64,000 nucleotides of DNA, taken from assembly GCF_022698165.1 (NCBI RefSeq), contig NZ_JALDAY010000013.1, positions 186,001-250,000 on the forward strand, in the 5' to 3' direction. A model generated the notes under the pieces. It searched no databases and was not told the DNA's origin. It saw only the letters and a program-made list of their open reading frames with translations. The stretch's first letter is position 1, and each line of letters begins with the position of its first letter. This document shows positions 8,213 through 16,763 of this stretch, piece by piece. The position numbers and the translations under genes were made by a program. This stretch comes from Streptomyces cylindrosporus. GTDB lineage: Bacteria > Actinomycetota > Actinomycetes > Streptomycetales > Streptomycetaceae.

Positions 8213-9256
8213 ATGACGATCAGCGTCTACATCCCGCTCCTGGTCACCATCGTGCTCGCGGTGCTCGCCCCCCGGGCGGCGCGGCGTCCGGCGCCGCGGG
8301 CCGCCGCCTGGGCCCTGGCCTGTACGGCGCTGGTGACCGCGGTCGGCTGGCTCGGCTCGCTGGCCCTGCTCGCCTTCACGGGGTTCGCCCAGATCCCCCA
8401 GGTCGCCGAGGAGGGCCACTGGTCGGCGGCCGCGCTGCGAACCGAGGACCCGGTCTCCCTGTCGGTCGCGGCCGTCAGCGCCCTGGCCCTGGCGGCGGGC
8501 CTGGCGTCGCTGGGCGTGGCCGCCGCACGGCAGGTCCGCCACGTCGTGTGGGCACGGCGGGAGTGCGGCCGGATGCCCGGAGACATGGAACTGGCGGTGA
8601 TCGACGACGAGGTCCCGCAGGCGTTCGCGCTGCCCGGCGCCCCAGGACGGATCGTGGTGTCCCGGGGGATGCTGCGCTGCCTCGGCGACCTCGAACGGGA
8701 GGCCCTGCTGGCGCACGAACGGGCCCATCTCCGGTCCCGCCACCACGTGTTCCAGGCCGTGTGGCGCCTCACGGCCGCCGCCAATCCCCTGCTGCGGCCA
8801 CTCGCCGGGGCGGGCGCCTTCGTCCTGGAGCGCTGGGCCGACGAGGAGGCCGCCGCCCGCGTCGGCAGCCGTACGGTCGTCGCCCGCGCCGTCGGACGGG
8901 CGGCACTCGCCGCCGCCGGTGCGGCCCGGCCCGCCGCCCTCGCCGCGACCGGCGGGGCCGTGCCCCAGCGGGTGCGGGCCCTGCTGGCCCCGCCGCCCGC
9001 GCCCCGCACCCTGCCCTTCGTGGCGGGTGCCCTGCTGCTGACCCTGTGCTGCGGTGGCCTCGCCAGCGCCGCGTCCGACAGCGAAAACCTGGTCGACAGC
9101 GCGGAGCGGGCCCAGTGCGCGGCCGACGCCGGGGCGCAGGGCGCGGCGGACGTCGGAGTGCGGGGCGTGGCGTGGACAGGGCACCGTCCGCAGCGGCCCC
9201 ACGACGCCTGCTGCGGCCACCACGGACCCGGCGACCAGGAAGGGCATCGCAGGTAG
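8213..9256 (+). CDS. M56 (BlaR1-like) membrane metalloprotease
   Basis: 347 residues. Membrane segments lie near 5-20, 32-58, 85-105 and 270-290. The zinc motif HERAH is in LLAHERAHLRSRHH, with the third-ligand region ERWADEEAA about 40 residues later. It lacks a penicillin-binding sensor domain, so it is a short actinobacterial member. It probably cleaves the adjacent repressor upon an envelope signal. After the last membrane segment there is a Cys/His/Ala-rich tail of about 60 residues that does not match the family and may be loosely conserved. Confidence 0.88.
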   Translation: MTISVYIPLLVTIVLAVLAPRAARRPAPRAAAWALACTALVTAVGWLGSLALLAFTGFAQIPQVAEEGHWSAAALRTEDPVSLSVAAVSALALAAGLASLGVAAARQVRHVVWARRECGRMPGDMELAVIDDEVPQAFALPGAPGRIVVSRGMLRCLGDLEREALLAHERAHLRSRHHVFQAVWRLTAAANPLLRPLAGAGAFVLERWADEEAAARVGSRTVVARAVGRAALAAAGAARPAALAATGGAVPQRVRALLAPPPAPRTLPFVAGALLLTLCCGGLASAASDSENLVDSAERAQCAADAGAQGAADVGVRGVAWTGHRPQRPHDACCGHHGPGDQEGHRR

Positions 9257-9391
9257 CCGCGTCGTACCTCGGTACTACGTGGCCGGTGGGGTTGGGGCTC
9301 CTGGTACCACGGAATCGGCCGAAACGGCTCCTAGCGTGGCAGGCGAGGCGTCGGAAGCGACGGACGCCCGAGCCCCACAGGGAGAACGCGG

Positions 9392-10336
9392 ATGATCGAG
9401 GCGCAGCAGCTGACCAAGAGGTACGGCGAGAAGACGGCCGTCGACGGTCTGGACTTCGACGTGAAGCCGGGAACGGTGACCGGCTTCCTGGGCCCCAACG
9501 GGGCGGGGAAGTCCACGACCATGCGGATGATCGTCGGGCTCGACGCCCCGACCAGCGGCTCCGTCATCGTGAACGGACGCCACTACGCCCGCCACCAGGC
9601 GCCGCTGCAGGAGGTGGGAGCGCTCCTGGAGGCGAAGTCGATCCACCCGGGCCGCTCCGCCTACAACCACCTGCTGGCACTCGCGCTGACCCACGGCATT
9701 CCGCGCCGCCGGGTCGACGAGGTCATCGAGCTGGCGGGCCTTGGCACTGTGGCCAGGAAGCGGGCCGGCGCCTTCTCCCTCGGGATGGGCCAGCGGCTGG
9801 GGATCGCGGCGGCGCTGCTGGGCGATCCGCAGACGGTCATGCTGGACGAGCCGGTCAACGGGCTCGACCCGGAGGGCGTGCTCTGGATCCGTAACCTGCT
9901 GAAGGCCCTCGCCGACGAGGGCCGGACCGTGTTCGTGTCGTCCCACCTGATGAGCGAGATGGCGCTGGTCGCGGACCACCTGATCATCGTGGGGCGCGGG
10001 CGGCTGCTGGCCGACACCACGGTGGCGGACCTCGTCCGGGAGGCGGGCGGCGACACCGTGCAGGTGGCCGCCCAGGACCCGGCGCGGCTGCGGGAGGTGC
10101 TGGCGGGTCCCGGCGTCGCCATCACCGGCCGCTCCGGCTCCGAGGAACTCCAGGTGACCGGGCTGAGCGCCCGGGAGATCGGCCTCAAGGCCGCCGAGCA
10201 CGGCATCGCGCTGTTCGAACTGACGGCGCGGACCGTGTCGTTGGAGGAGGCGTTCATGAACCTGACCAGGGACGCCGTGGAGTACCACGGTTCCACGACC
10301 GTCGAGACCCTTGAGACCGTCGGGAGCAACGCATGA
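9392..10336 (+). CDS. ABC transporter ATP-binding protein (DrrA/CcmA-like exporter)
   Basis: 314 residues. Walker A GPNGAGKST, signature FSLGMGQR, Walker B TVMLDEPVNG and the switch His in VFVSSHLM are all present. The C-terminal extension past residue 215 is typical of drug/lipid export ATPases. A GGGAGAACGCGG ribosome site precedes ATG 9392. It overlaps the permease gene by four bases (ATGA) and begins a four-gene unit with a two-component system, the common actinobacterial layout for an exporter induced by its own substrate. Confidence 0.95.
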   Translation: MIEAQQLTKRYGEKTAVDGLDFDVKPGTVTGFLGPNGAGKSTTMRMIVGLDAPTSGSVIVNGRHYARHQAPLQEVGALLEAKSIHPGRSAYNHLLALALTHGIPRRRVDEVIELAGLGTVARKRAGAFSLGMGQRLGIAAALLGDPQTVMLDEPVNGLDPEGVLWIRNLLKALADEGRTVFVSSHLMSEMALVADHLIIVGRGRLLADTTVADLVREAGGDTVQVAAQDPARLREVLAGPGVAITGRSGSEELQVTGLSAREIGLKAAEHGIALFELTARTVSLEEAFMNLTRDAVEYHGSTTVETLETVGSNA

Positions 10337-11172
10337 GCACCCTCACCACGACTGTCGAGACGCCCCCGGCGGCTCCCGCCCGTCCCGCCTACCGGGTGAC
10401 CGGACGACGTGTGCTGGCCTCGGAGTGGGCCAAGCTGTGGTCGCTGCGCTCGACCTGGATCACCCTCGGCCTCGGCCTGCTCTTCCTCGTCGCCTTCGGC
10501 CTGATCGCCGCGAACCACTACAAGTCCGGCATCGGCTCTGGACACCAGGACCGTGACTTCGCCACCGCGACGGCCGTGAGCCTGTCCCTCTTCGGCACCA
10601 ATTTCGCCCAGCTCGCGCTCGGCGTGCTCGGTGTGCTGGTCACGGCCGGGGAGTACTCCACCGGCATGATCCGCTCCACCGTCGCGGCCGTACCGCGCCG
10701 CCTGCCCGTGCTCTGGTCCAAGGCGACGGTCTACGGGCTGGTCGCGCTGCTGGTGGCGACCCTGGGGGTGTTCGTCGCCTTCCTCTTCGGCAGCCAGATC
10801 GTGTCGGGCACGCCCGCGGCCATGGGCCTCTCGCACGCGGGTGTCGTACGCAGCCTGCTGGGCGCCGGACTCTACCTCGGCCTGGTCGGCGTCATCGGCA
10901 CCGCCCTCGGCGCCCTGCTGCGGTCCGTGGCCGGCGGCATCTCGGTACTGGTCGCCTCCCTGATGCTGATCCCCGGCCTGATCTCCCTGCTGCCCAGCTC
11001 CTGGCAGGACAACATCAGCCCCTACCTGCCGTCCAACGCGGGCGAGTCGATGTTCGCCCTCACGCACGACTCCACGACCCTGTCGCCGGGCGCCGGACTG
11101 CTGGTCTTCCTCGGCTGGACGGCGCTCGCGCTGGCGGGAGCGGCGTACCGACTCGTGCGTAGCGACGTCTGA
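10333..11172 (+). CDS. ABC transporter permease (ABC-2 type)
   Basis: 279 residues with six membrane segments (about 34-55, 78-105, 128-150, 170-200, 205-225, 250-270) and a conserved ASEWAKLWSLRSTW entry before the first, the elbow helix of ABC-2 permeases. It pairs with the ATPase encoded just upstream. The substrate is not evident; related Streptomyces systems export peptides or lipids. Confidence 0.92.
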   Translation: MSTLTTTVETPPAAPARPAYRVTGRRVLASEWAKLWSLRSTWITLGLGLLFLVAFGLIAANHYKSGIGSGHQDRDFATATAVSLSLFGTNFAQLALGVLGVLVTAGEYSTGMIRSTVAAVPRRLPVLWSKATVYGLVALLVATLGVFVAFLFGSQIVSGTPAAMGLSHAGVVRSLLGAGLYLGLVGVIGTALGALLRSVAGGISVLVASLMLIPGLISLLPSSWQDNISPYLPSNAGESMFALTHDSTTLSPGAGLLVFLGWTALALAGAAYRLVRSDV

Positions 11173-11191
11173 CCGCCTGCACCATGGGCAG

Positions 11192-12502
11192 GTGACCACC
11201 TTGACGACGACCACTTCCGACGGGGACATCGGCGGAACCGGTCCGCTGGCCGCCCGGCTCGTCCGGGCCGGCCAGCGGCTGCGGCAGGCGGACCGCGCCC
11301 ATCCGTGGGTGCTGGACACCGCGGTGGCCGCGCTGGTCTTCCTCATGTTCTGCCTGCCGGACCTGCTGCACCACGGCGGCTCGGGGGACCGGGACGGCGA
11401 CGGCCCGGACAAGTTCCGATTCGCCTTCACCCAGCTCCCGCCGGCGGCGGTGCTGGCCCTCCAGGCCGGTCTCGTGCTGCCGCTGCTGTGGCGGCGGCGC
11501 CGGCCGATGGCGGCCTTCGTCGCCGTCGCCGTCGTCTTCGTCCTGCAGTGGTCGCTGGGTGCCGCGCTGCGCGCGGACGTCGCCCTGTTCATCGCCCTGT
11601 ACAGCCTGGCCCTGCACGGGCAGCTGCGCCGGCTGCCGTGGGCCTGCGCGGTCATGGCGGCGGGAATGGTGCTGGTCGCGGTGCGGGTCTCGGGCGTGGT
11701 GTCCGTCTGGGACGCTCTGTTCTTCCTGCTGAGCACGGCGATCGCGGCCCTGGCCGTCGGCCTGATGGTGCGGACCCGGCGGGCGCAGCTCGCGGGCCTG
11801 CGGGAGCGGGCGGCGCGGCTGGAGACGGAACGCGACCAGCGCATCAGACTCGCGACCGCCACGGAACGCGCCCGGGTGGCCCGCGAGATGCACGACATCG
11901 TCGGCCACAACCTGTCCGTCATCATCACCCTCGCCGACGCCGGCGCGTACGCCACCGACGCCGCTCCCGAGCGCGGCAAGGAGGCGCTCCAGCTCATCGG
12001 CGACACCGGCCGCACGGCCCTCGGCGAACTGCGCCGCGTACTCGGCGTCCTGCGCGTGGCCTCGGACGGCACGCGCCAGGCACCCGAACTCAGTCCCCAG
12101 CCCGGCCTCGCGGACATCGAGACCTTGTGCGACGGCGTACGCACCGCAGGGCTGGACATCGTCTACCGGACCGTCGGCGAGGTGGACGCCCTGGACCGGG
12201 GGATGCAGCTGACGGTCTACCGCATCGTCCAGGAAGCCCTGACGAACACCCTGAAGCATGCCGGTGCCGGAACCTCGGTGAACCTGTCGGTCCTCGTCGA
12301 GGACGAACGGCTCGTCGTCCGGATCCGGGACAACGGGACGGCCGGACACCCCGGACCATGGAACGAGGAAGGACACGGGCTCGTGGGCATGCGCGAACGA
12401 GCGGCACTGTACGGAGGGACCGTGAGCGCCGGACCCGCGGCCGACGGCGGATGGGCCGTGGAGGCCGCCCTCGACCTGACACCCGAGGGAGGCACCCGGT
12501 GA
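11192..12502 (+). CDS. NarL-type sensor histidine kinase (HisKA_3)
   Basis: 436 residues from GTG 11192. N-terminal membrane region of about five helices (45-200), then a coiled linker, the HisKA_3 motif REMHDIVGHNLSV with the phosphorylated His, an N box EALTNTLKHA, and a G2 region EGHGLVGMRER. The stop overlaps the GTG of the response regulator (GTGA). It lies 19 bp after the permease gene, so it probably shares the operon and senses the exported compound or envelope stress. Confidence 0.93.
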   Translation: MTTLTTTTSDGDIGGTGPLAARLVRAGQRLRQADRAHPWVLDTAVAALVFLMFCLPDLLHHGGSGDRDGDGPDKFRFAFTQLPPAAVLALQAGLVLPLLWRRRRPMAAFVAVAVVFVLQWSLGAALRADVALFIALYSLALHGQLRRLPWACAVMAAGMVLVAVRVSGVVSVWDALFFLLSTAIAALAVGLMVRTRRAQLAGLRERAARLETERDQRIRLATATERARVAREMHDIVGHNLSVIITLADAGAYATDAAPERGKEALQLIGDTGRTALGELRRVLGVLRVASDGTRQAPELSPQPGLADIETLCDGVRTAGLDIVYRTVGEVDALDRGMQLTVYRIVQEALTNTLKHAGAGTSVNLSVLVEDERLVVRIRDNGTAGHPGPWNEEGHGLVGMRERAALYGGTVSAGPAADGGWAVEAALDLTPEGGTR

Positions 12503-13167
12503 CCACGGTCCTCATCGTCGACGACCAGCAGCTGCAGCGCTACGGCTTCCGGGTGCTGCTCGACTCCATCCCCGAGACGGAGGTCGTCGGCGAGGCCGGG
12601 ACCGGCGCCGAGGCCGTCCGCAAGACCGCCGAACTGCGCCCCGACGTCGTGCTGATGGACGTACGGATGCCCGGGATGGACGGCATCGAGGCGACCCGCA
12701 GGATCGCCGAGGCCGGAGGGCGTTCCCGGGTCCTCGTGCTGACCACCTTCGACGTCGACGAGTACGTGCACGCCGCCCTGCGCGCGGGAGCCAGCGGCTT
12801 CCTGCTCAAGGACGCGCGCCCGGAGGAACTCCTCGCCGGGATCCGCGCGGTCGCCGGGGGAGACGCGGTGATCGCGCCGGCCCTCACCCGCCGCATCCTG
12901 GACGAGTACGCCCGGCACGTGCCCGCCAGAAGGGGCAGCTCGTGCGAGGACCCGCGCGTGGCCTCGCTCACCGAACGCGAGCGCGAGATCCTCGTCGCCA
13001 TCGGCAAGGGCTGGACCAACGGCGAGATCGCCGCCCGCTTCGTCGTGACCGAGTCCACCGTGAAGACGCACGTCGGCCGCGTCCTCGCCAAGATCGGCGC
13101 CCGCGACCGCGTCCAGGCGGTCATCTTCGCCTACGACCAGGGCCTCGCCCGCCCCGGGGCCAGCTGA
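12499..13167 (+). CDS. NarL/LuxR-family response regulator
   Basis: 222 residues from a GTG overlapping the kinase stop. Receiver domain with VDDQQLQR, phospho-Asp in LMDVRMPGMDG and the Thr/Lys positions in VLTTFD and LLKD. LuxR-type helix-turn-helix at about 150-215, starting SLTEREREILVAIGKG and ending STVKTHVGRVLAKI. Partner of the preceding kinase; likely activates the ABC operon. Confidence 0.95.
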   Translation: MTTVLIVDDQQLQRYGFRVLLDSIPETEVVGEAGTGAEAVRKTAELRPDVVLMDVRMPGMDGIEATRRIAEAGGRSRVLVLTTFDVDEYVHAALRAGASGFLLKDARPEELLAGIRAVAGGDAVIAPALTRRILDEYARHVPARRGSSCEDPRVASLTEREREILVAIGKGWTNGEIAARFVVTESTVKTHVGRVLAKIGARDRVQAVIFAYDQGLARPGAS

Positions 13168-13212
13168 GCGGAAGGCAGCACCGACTGGTCGTCTTCTCAC
13201 CCGGCTCTCACC

Positions 13213-13252
13213 CTACAAGCCGTAGGGTGGAATGTCGTCCTGCTACCTGTAG
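13213..13252 (+). promoter_or_regulatory. BlaI-type operator copy upstream of a small-protein/flippase-like operon
   Basis: CTACAAGCCGTAG at 13213-13225 has the 13-bp form of the three operators at 7.7 kb, differing at one half-site base from the consensus CTACRAnMTGTAG. A shorter dyad CTACCTGTAG follows at 13243-13252. They lie about 40-80 bp before ATG 13294. Control by the BlaI-type repressor at 7795 is inferred from the shared motif. Confidence 0.5.
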
Positions 13253-13293
13253 GAGGAGCCGCTTCCGCGGTGTGCGACGACGGGAGGTGCGAG

Positions 13294-13485
13294 ATGAACG
13301 GCGGCTCGAACGCCACGACGACCGGAGTCCTTCGCCCCGTCCTTCCGACGCGGGCCGCCGGGCCTCGGCGCCCTCGGGGCGAGCCCCGGCTCGGAAAGGT
13401 CGCGGCAGCCTTCACGCTCGCCCAGCTCGAGCGGACCGGCGGTCTTCGGGCGTACGTGGCGCCCGATGCACGGCAGGGCAGGTGA
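13294..13485 (+). CDS. Small basic protein of unknown function
   Basis: 63 residues. ATG 13294 has a GGGAGGTGCGAG ribosome site. The sequence is Arg/Pro/Gly-rich in the middle and ends with a more regular LGKVAAAFTLAQLERTGGL helix. No family recognised. The stop overlaps the GTG of the next gene by GTGA, which argues it is translated and coupled to the membrane protein. Confidence 0.5.
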   Translation: MNGGSNATTTGVLRPVLPTRAAGPRRPRGEPRLGKVAAAFTLAQLERTGGLRAYVAPDARQGR

Positions 13486-14432
13486 CCGTCGTGACCGTGG
13501 CCGAGAGCCTGCCGATCACCATGGGCCGGCGCTTCTACACCCAGCTGGCAATCACCCTGGTGGTGCTCGCCGTCGCCGGAGGGGTGGCCGCCGCGCACCG
13601 GGCCACGCTGGACAGCGGCACCGACCGGCTGGCCGCCGGGGACGGGGAGTGGCTGGTGCTCGCCTGCCTCGCCGCGGTGGGCACTTGGGTGTGTGCGGCC
13701 GTCGCACAGCAGGGCGCGGTGGTCGAACCGCTGCCCAAGGGGCGGCTGGTGGCCGCACAGTTCGCGGCCGGCGCGGCCAACCACCTGCTTCCGGCAGGGG
13801 CCGGAGCGGCAGTGGTCAACCTGCGGTTCCTGACCCGGTGCGGACTGTCGGCCCGGCGCTCGGCGACCGCGCTGGCGGTGAAGGCGGCCGTCGGCGGGAT
13901 CGTCCGGTGCGTGCTGGGCGTGGTCCTGCTGACCGCCTCGCCCGGTACGGTCCATCTGTCCGCGCGAGTCCCCCATGGGCTGGTCCTGCTGGTGCCGGTG
14001 GCGGCCGGAGTCGTCGGCCTGGCGGTCGCTGTCAGTGGCCGCCTCCGACGAACGCTGGGCCGGGCCTTCGCCGATGTGCGGGACGTGCACCGGTGCCGGG
14101 CGCGGGCCTGTGCACTGTGGGGCGGGTCGGTCGCGTTCGCTCTGCTGCATGCCGGGGTGGTTCTCGCCGTGGTTCACGCGATCGGCCTCGGCCTGCCCGC
14201 GAGCCGTGTGCTCGTGGCCTACCTCGTCGCCAGCGGCGCGGCGGCGCTGCTGCCCACGCCGGGCGGACTGGGCTCGCTGGACGCCGCGCTCGCCCTGGCG
14301 CTCACGGCGGCCGGTGCGCCGGGACCGGCGGCGGTATCGGCGGTCCTCGGCTACCGCCTGCTGACCGGGTGGCTGCCGATGGTCCCCGGGTTGCTGGTCC
14401 TGGCGCTGCTGGCCCGCCGCTCGGCCGTGTGA
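13482..14432 (+). CDS. Lysylphosphatidylglycerol-synthase-type membrane protein (LPG_synthase_TM)
   Basis: 316 residues with seven to eight membrane helices. The family features are the long paired helices, GRLVAAQFAAGAANHLLPA near residue 85, and AYLVASGAAALLPTPGGLG near 245, the PTPGGLG motif of the LPG_synthase_TM/UPF0104 family. It lacks the soluble aminoacyl-transfer domain, so it is a flippase-like or unassigned member rather than an MprF. GTG 13482 overlaps the previous stop. The BlaI-like operator upstream links it to envelope control. Confidence 0.8.
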   Translation: MTVVTVAESLPITMGRRFYTQLAITLVVLAVAGGVAAAHRATLDSGTDRLAAGDGEWLVLACLAAVGTWVCAAVAQQGAVVEPLPKGRLVAAQFAAGAANHLLPAGAGAAVVNLRFLTRCGLSARRSATALAVKAAVGGIVRCVLGVVLLTASPGTVHLSARVPHGLVLLVPVAAGVVGLAVAVSGRLRRTLGRAFADVRDVHRCRARACALWGGSVAFALLHAGVVLAVVHAIGLGLPASRVLVAYLVASGAAALLPTPGGLGSLDAALALALTAAGAPGPAAVSAVLGYRLLTGWLPMVPGLLVLALLARRSAV

Positions 14433-14488
14433 ACCGCGCGGCCGCCTCGCCTTCCTCAGCACCGCCGGGCCCGCAGCCCCGGTGTGCG

Positions 14489-14553
14489 TCAGTCCGGCGG
14501 ATCCGGTTTCCGTTCCAGCCGGTACCCGTGCCCCCGCGACGTGGTGATCCGGG
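14489..14553 (-). pseudogene. Remnant: C-terminal tip of an OmpR-type winged helix
   Basis: On the minus strand the frame reads RITTSRGHGYRLE followed by about seven residues and a stop at 14489-14491. The R-G-x-GYRLE motif is the last hairpin of OmpR-family DNA-binding domains. No matching upstream domain is found, so this is a scrap about 20 residues long, lying between the flippase-like gene and the MerR gene. Confidence 0.45.
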
Positions 14554-14654
14554 GTGTAGTGCTGTGGGCGTACTGGTTATGCCCCGGCGCGGAGCTGGTG
14601 CGGGGCGTCTGGTCCGCTGATCGGTCGACGTGGGAGACGCACCCGGCGTTCTTG

Positions 14655-14999
14655 TCAGGCTGGGGGCTTCGACTGCGGCTGGCCGCCTTGGGCGCGCAGT
14701 TGTTCGTTGATGCGCTGCGCCTCTTCGAGCTGGTCTTCGAGGATGACGATGCGGCAGGCGGCCTCGATGGGGGTGCCTTGGTCGACGAGTTCGCGGGCGC
14801 GGGCGGCGATGCGCAGCTGGTAGCGGGAGTAGCGACGGTGGCCGCCGTCGGAGCGCAAGGGGGTGATCAGGCGGTGTTCGCCCAGAGCGCGTAGGAAGGC
14901 AGGGGTGGTGTTGAGCATCTCGGCGGCCCGGCCCATGGTGTAGGCGGGGTAATCGTCGTCGTCGAGGATGTCGCTGGGCCGGGTACTGCTAGGGGGCAT
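14655..14999 (-). CDS. MerR-family transcriptional regulator
   Basis: 114 residues. HTH of MerR type: YTMGRAAEMLNTTPAFLRALGE, then LITPLRSDGGHRRYSRYQLRI (the GGHRRY wing signature) and a C-terminal helix ILEDQLEEAQRINEQLR that forms the dimer coil. There is no effector domain, so it is a short MerR protein. ATG 14999 follows an AAGAAGAGG ribosome site. A strong hairpin lies in its leader (15027-15061). Confidence 0.9.
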   Translation of the reverse strand: MPPSSTRPSDILDDDDYPAYTMGRAAEMLNTTPAFLRALGEHRLITPLRSDGGHRRYSRYQLRIAARARELVDQGTPIEAACRIVILEDQLEEAQRINEQLRAQGGQPQSKPPA

Positions 15000-15026
15000 A
15001 GACCTCTTCTTTCGGGGATACGTCGG

Positions 15027-15061
15027 GGGGCCCGGGTGCCGTACTGGCAAACCCGGGCCCC
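15027..15061 (-). other. GC-rich hairpin in the leader of the MerR gene
   Basis: Arms GGGGCCCGGGT (15027-15037) and ACCCGGGCCCC (15051-15061) pair perfectly around a 13-base loop, ending about 28 bases before the MerR start codon. It could be an attenuator, a terminator against upstream transcription, or a protein-binding dyad. There is no T-tract. Confidence 0.6.
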
Positions 15062-15757
15062 GAGCTTTCAACACCATCTACCGGCCGACTGTGCCGGCTT
15101 TCTTTGTCCGCAGGTTCCGCCTGGGAGGGCGGGGCTGCGGGGATCGCGGATGCGTGACCGGGGACCACCTTCCAATCCGGGGCCTTGCGGTACCCGGGCG
15201 GACTGCTTCCTCGCCCGGGCGATCCTGATGGCGTCTCGCTCCTTACCTTCGGTTACTCGGTTGCACTGCTGGATAACGCGGGTACTGCTCGCGACCCCTT
15301 CGGATCACGTCCTACTTGACCTGCATGCACGGCAGTTCATGTCTGCCGTGCCCACTTCGACTTCCTGGGTACAGGAGAAACAATAGCTCTGCGGATGGCC
15401 AATGTCTACCTCGGCCATGACAGATTTTCTCCGTCGCGTCTGGAAGAGTGCTGCATGGCAGGTTGGGGCATCAGCTGGGGTGGCCGAGCTCTCGGCGGCG
15501 GCCTGAGCCGGCTGGGAGGTGAGCCACCGAGATCGTTTGGCAGCGTTCGCTCCATACACCTGATGGCCACGGCGTGTGGGCCGTGGCCATCAGCGGTGCT
15601 GTCTCTTTTGCGCAACCTGGCCGCTGCGGGCCTCGGCGAGATCGCCGGAGCCGCGCAACGTCGGCTCAAGAAGACCCAGTACTGCTTCGCCTCGTCGACG
15701 GCCGGCCGCACGTCCCGCTTCGGCGGCACCTGACGTGTATCCGAGTGACTGTCCGAT
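15062..15757. other. Gap with no gene I can support
   Basis: Short open frames exist on both strands, including a minus-strand frame ending near 15305 with two CxxC pairs, but none has a ribosome site plus family similarity. Base composition is less GC-biased at third positions than in neighbouring genes. Part near 15600-15740 may belong to the insertion-sequence scrap that follows. Confidence 0.5.
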
Positions 15758-15960
15758 GTCTGCTGGGAGTTGATCGAGCCGGCGCTGGCCGCCTGGCACT
15801 CCAAGCGCCGTGGCCGGGCGCTCGATTGGGGCAGCCCCCGCCGCGACCTGCGCGAGATCACGAACGCGATTCTCCACGTGGACCGCACCGGCGACCAGTG
15901 GGCGTCTTTCACCCGCCTGGAGCAGGCGGCCACCGACCACCCCATCCTCGATGTCGTCCA
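15758..15960 (+). pseudogene. IS5-family transposase N-terminal remnant
   Basis: The frame through 15764 reads WELIEPALAAWHSKRRGR, then DLREITNAILHVDRTGDQW. This is the N-terminal pattern of IS5-type transposases (WxLIEP, R-E-I-x-N-A-I-L, RTGxQW). After RTGDQWASF the similarity stops and no DDE residues follow, so only the first quarter remains. No terminal repeats were recognised. Confidence 0.65.
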
Positions 15961-16070
15961 ACGCCCGCCCGGAACTGGGGGCTTCAGCCTCCGCTCCCCG
16001 TCCGGCCAGTAGCTTTCATATCGGATACGGTGTTGCTGTTTTGGTGCCGGCTGAGGGGATGGGACGTTCC

Positions 16071-16763
16071 ATGGCAGCAACTGATCCAGGGCGAGCGGGC
16101 ACCGCACCGGCGCGGCGTTCCCCCGGACGCCCGCCCATGCCGTTGGAGCGCATTGTTTCCACGGCCCTGCAGATCGTGGACGAGGAGGGCGCCGACGCTC
16201 TGTCGATGCGGACGCTGGCCCAGCGACTTGGCTCGGGCACGGCGACGCTGTACCGGCACTTCGACAACCGGGCAGCGCTGATCGCGCACGTCGTGGACCG
16301 CATGTTCGGTGCCGTGGAGCTGAACGGCGACGAACTGCACGCGATGGCCTGGCAGGAGGCACTGCGAACGGCCGCGCACACCATGTTCGACGCCTTGTCC
16401 CGGCACCAGAATGCGGCACGCCTGATGGTCGAGCGGGTTCCCCTGGGGCCGAAGGCGATGGCAGTGCGGGAGCGCTGTGTCGCGGTGTTGCTCGACAGCG
16501 GCTTCCCACCGCGGCTGGCCGCGCATGCGTATGCGACCCTGGCCCGCTATGTCCTCGGATTCGCCGTGCAGGTCAACCGCCACGAGGGAGCGGGCCAGTC
16601 TGAGGACGCGCAGGCGGCGGCCGTCTTCGAGAGTGTGGATCCGGATATGTTCCCGGCCACCCTCACCGTTGCCTCCGAGATGCCCGTTCCGATCGAGGAG
16701 GAGTTCTCCTTCGGCCTCGACCTTCTTCTCACCGGCCTTGAGCGCCTACGCGGCGAGGGCTGA
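16071..16763 (+). CDS. TetR-family transcriptional regulator with TetR_C_1-type ligand domain
   Basis: 230 residues. HTH at about 22-68: PLERIVSTALQIVDEEGAD, then LSMRTLAQRLGSGTATLYRHF. The long C-terminal domain resembles TetR_C_1. ATG 16071 is chosen with GGGA six bases upstream; ATG 16059, four codons earlier, is possible. The motif CATATCGG plus GTGTTGC lies about 40-50 bp upstream and recurs in the promoter at 21.7 kb, so it may control the four-gene operon at 17.0-21.7 kb, which faces it convergently. Confidence 0.9.
   Translation: MAATDPGRAGTAPARRSPGRPPMPLERIVSTALQIVDEEGADALSMRTLAQRLGSGTATLYRHFDNRAALIAHVVDRMFGAVELNGDELHAMAWQEALRTAAHTMFDALSRHQNAARLMVERVPLGPKAMAVRERCVAVLLDSGFPPRLAAHAYATLARYVLGFAVQVNRHEGAGQSEDAQAAAVFESVDPDMFPATLTVASEMPVPIEEEFSFGLDLLLTGLERLRGEG

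Noticed and set aside
6239..9247. A 1002-residue minus-strand open frame running through the blaI and M56 genes
   Set aside because: Only the part from 7627 down matches a family (glycosyltransferase). The upstream part is opposite well-supported plus-strand genes and has shadow composition.
9661..12159. Long minus-strand frame opposite the ABC/kinase genes
   Set aside because: Low-complexity Ser/Arg/Ala sequence from third-position GC bias; the plus strand holds full ABC and kinase motifs.
13466..14620. Plus-strand Arg/Gly-rich frame in the flippase-like gene
   Set aside because: Shadow frame; the other frame encodes clean membrane helices and the PTPGGLG motif.
15305..15559. Minus-strand frame with two CxxC-like pairs
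   Set aside because: No ribosome site, no family match, and no conserved neighbours; spacing of the Cys pairs is irregular.
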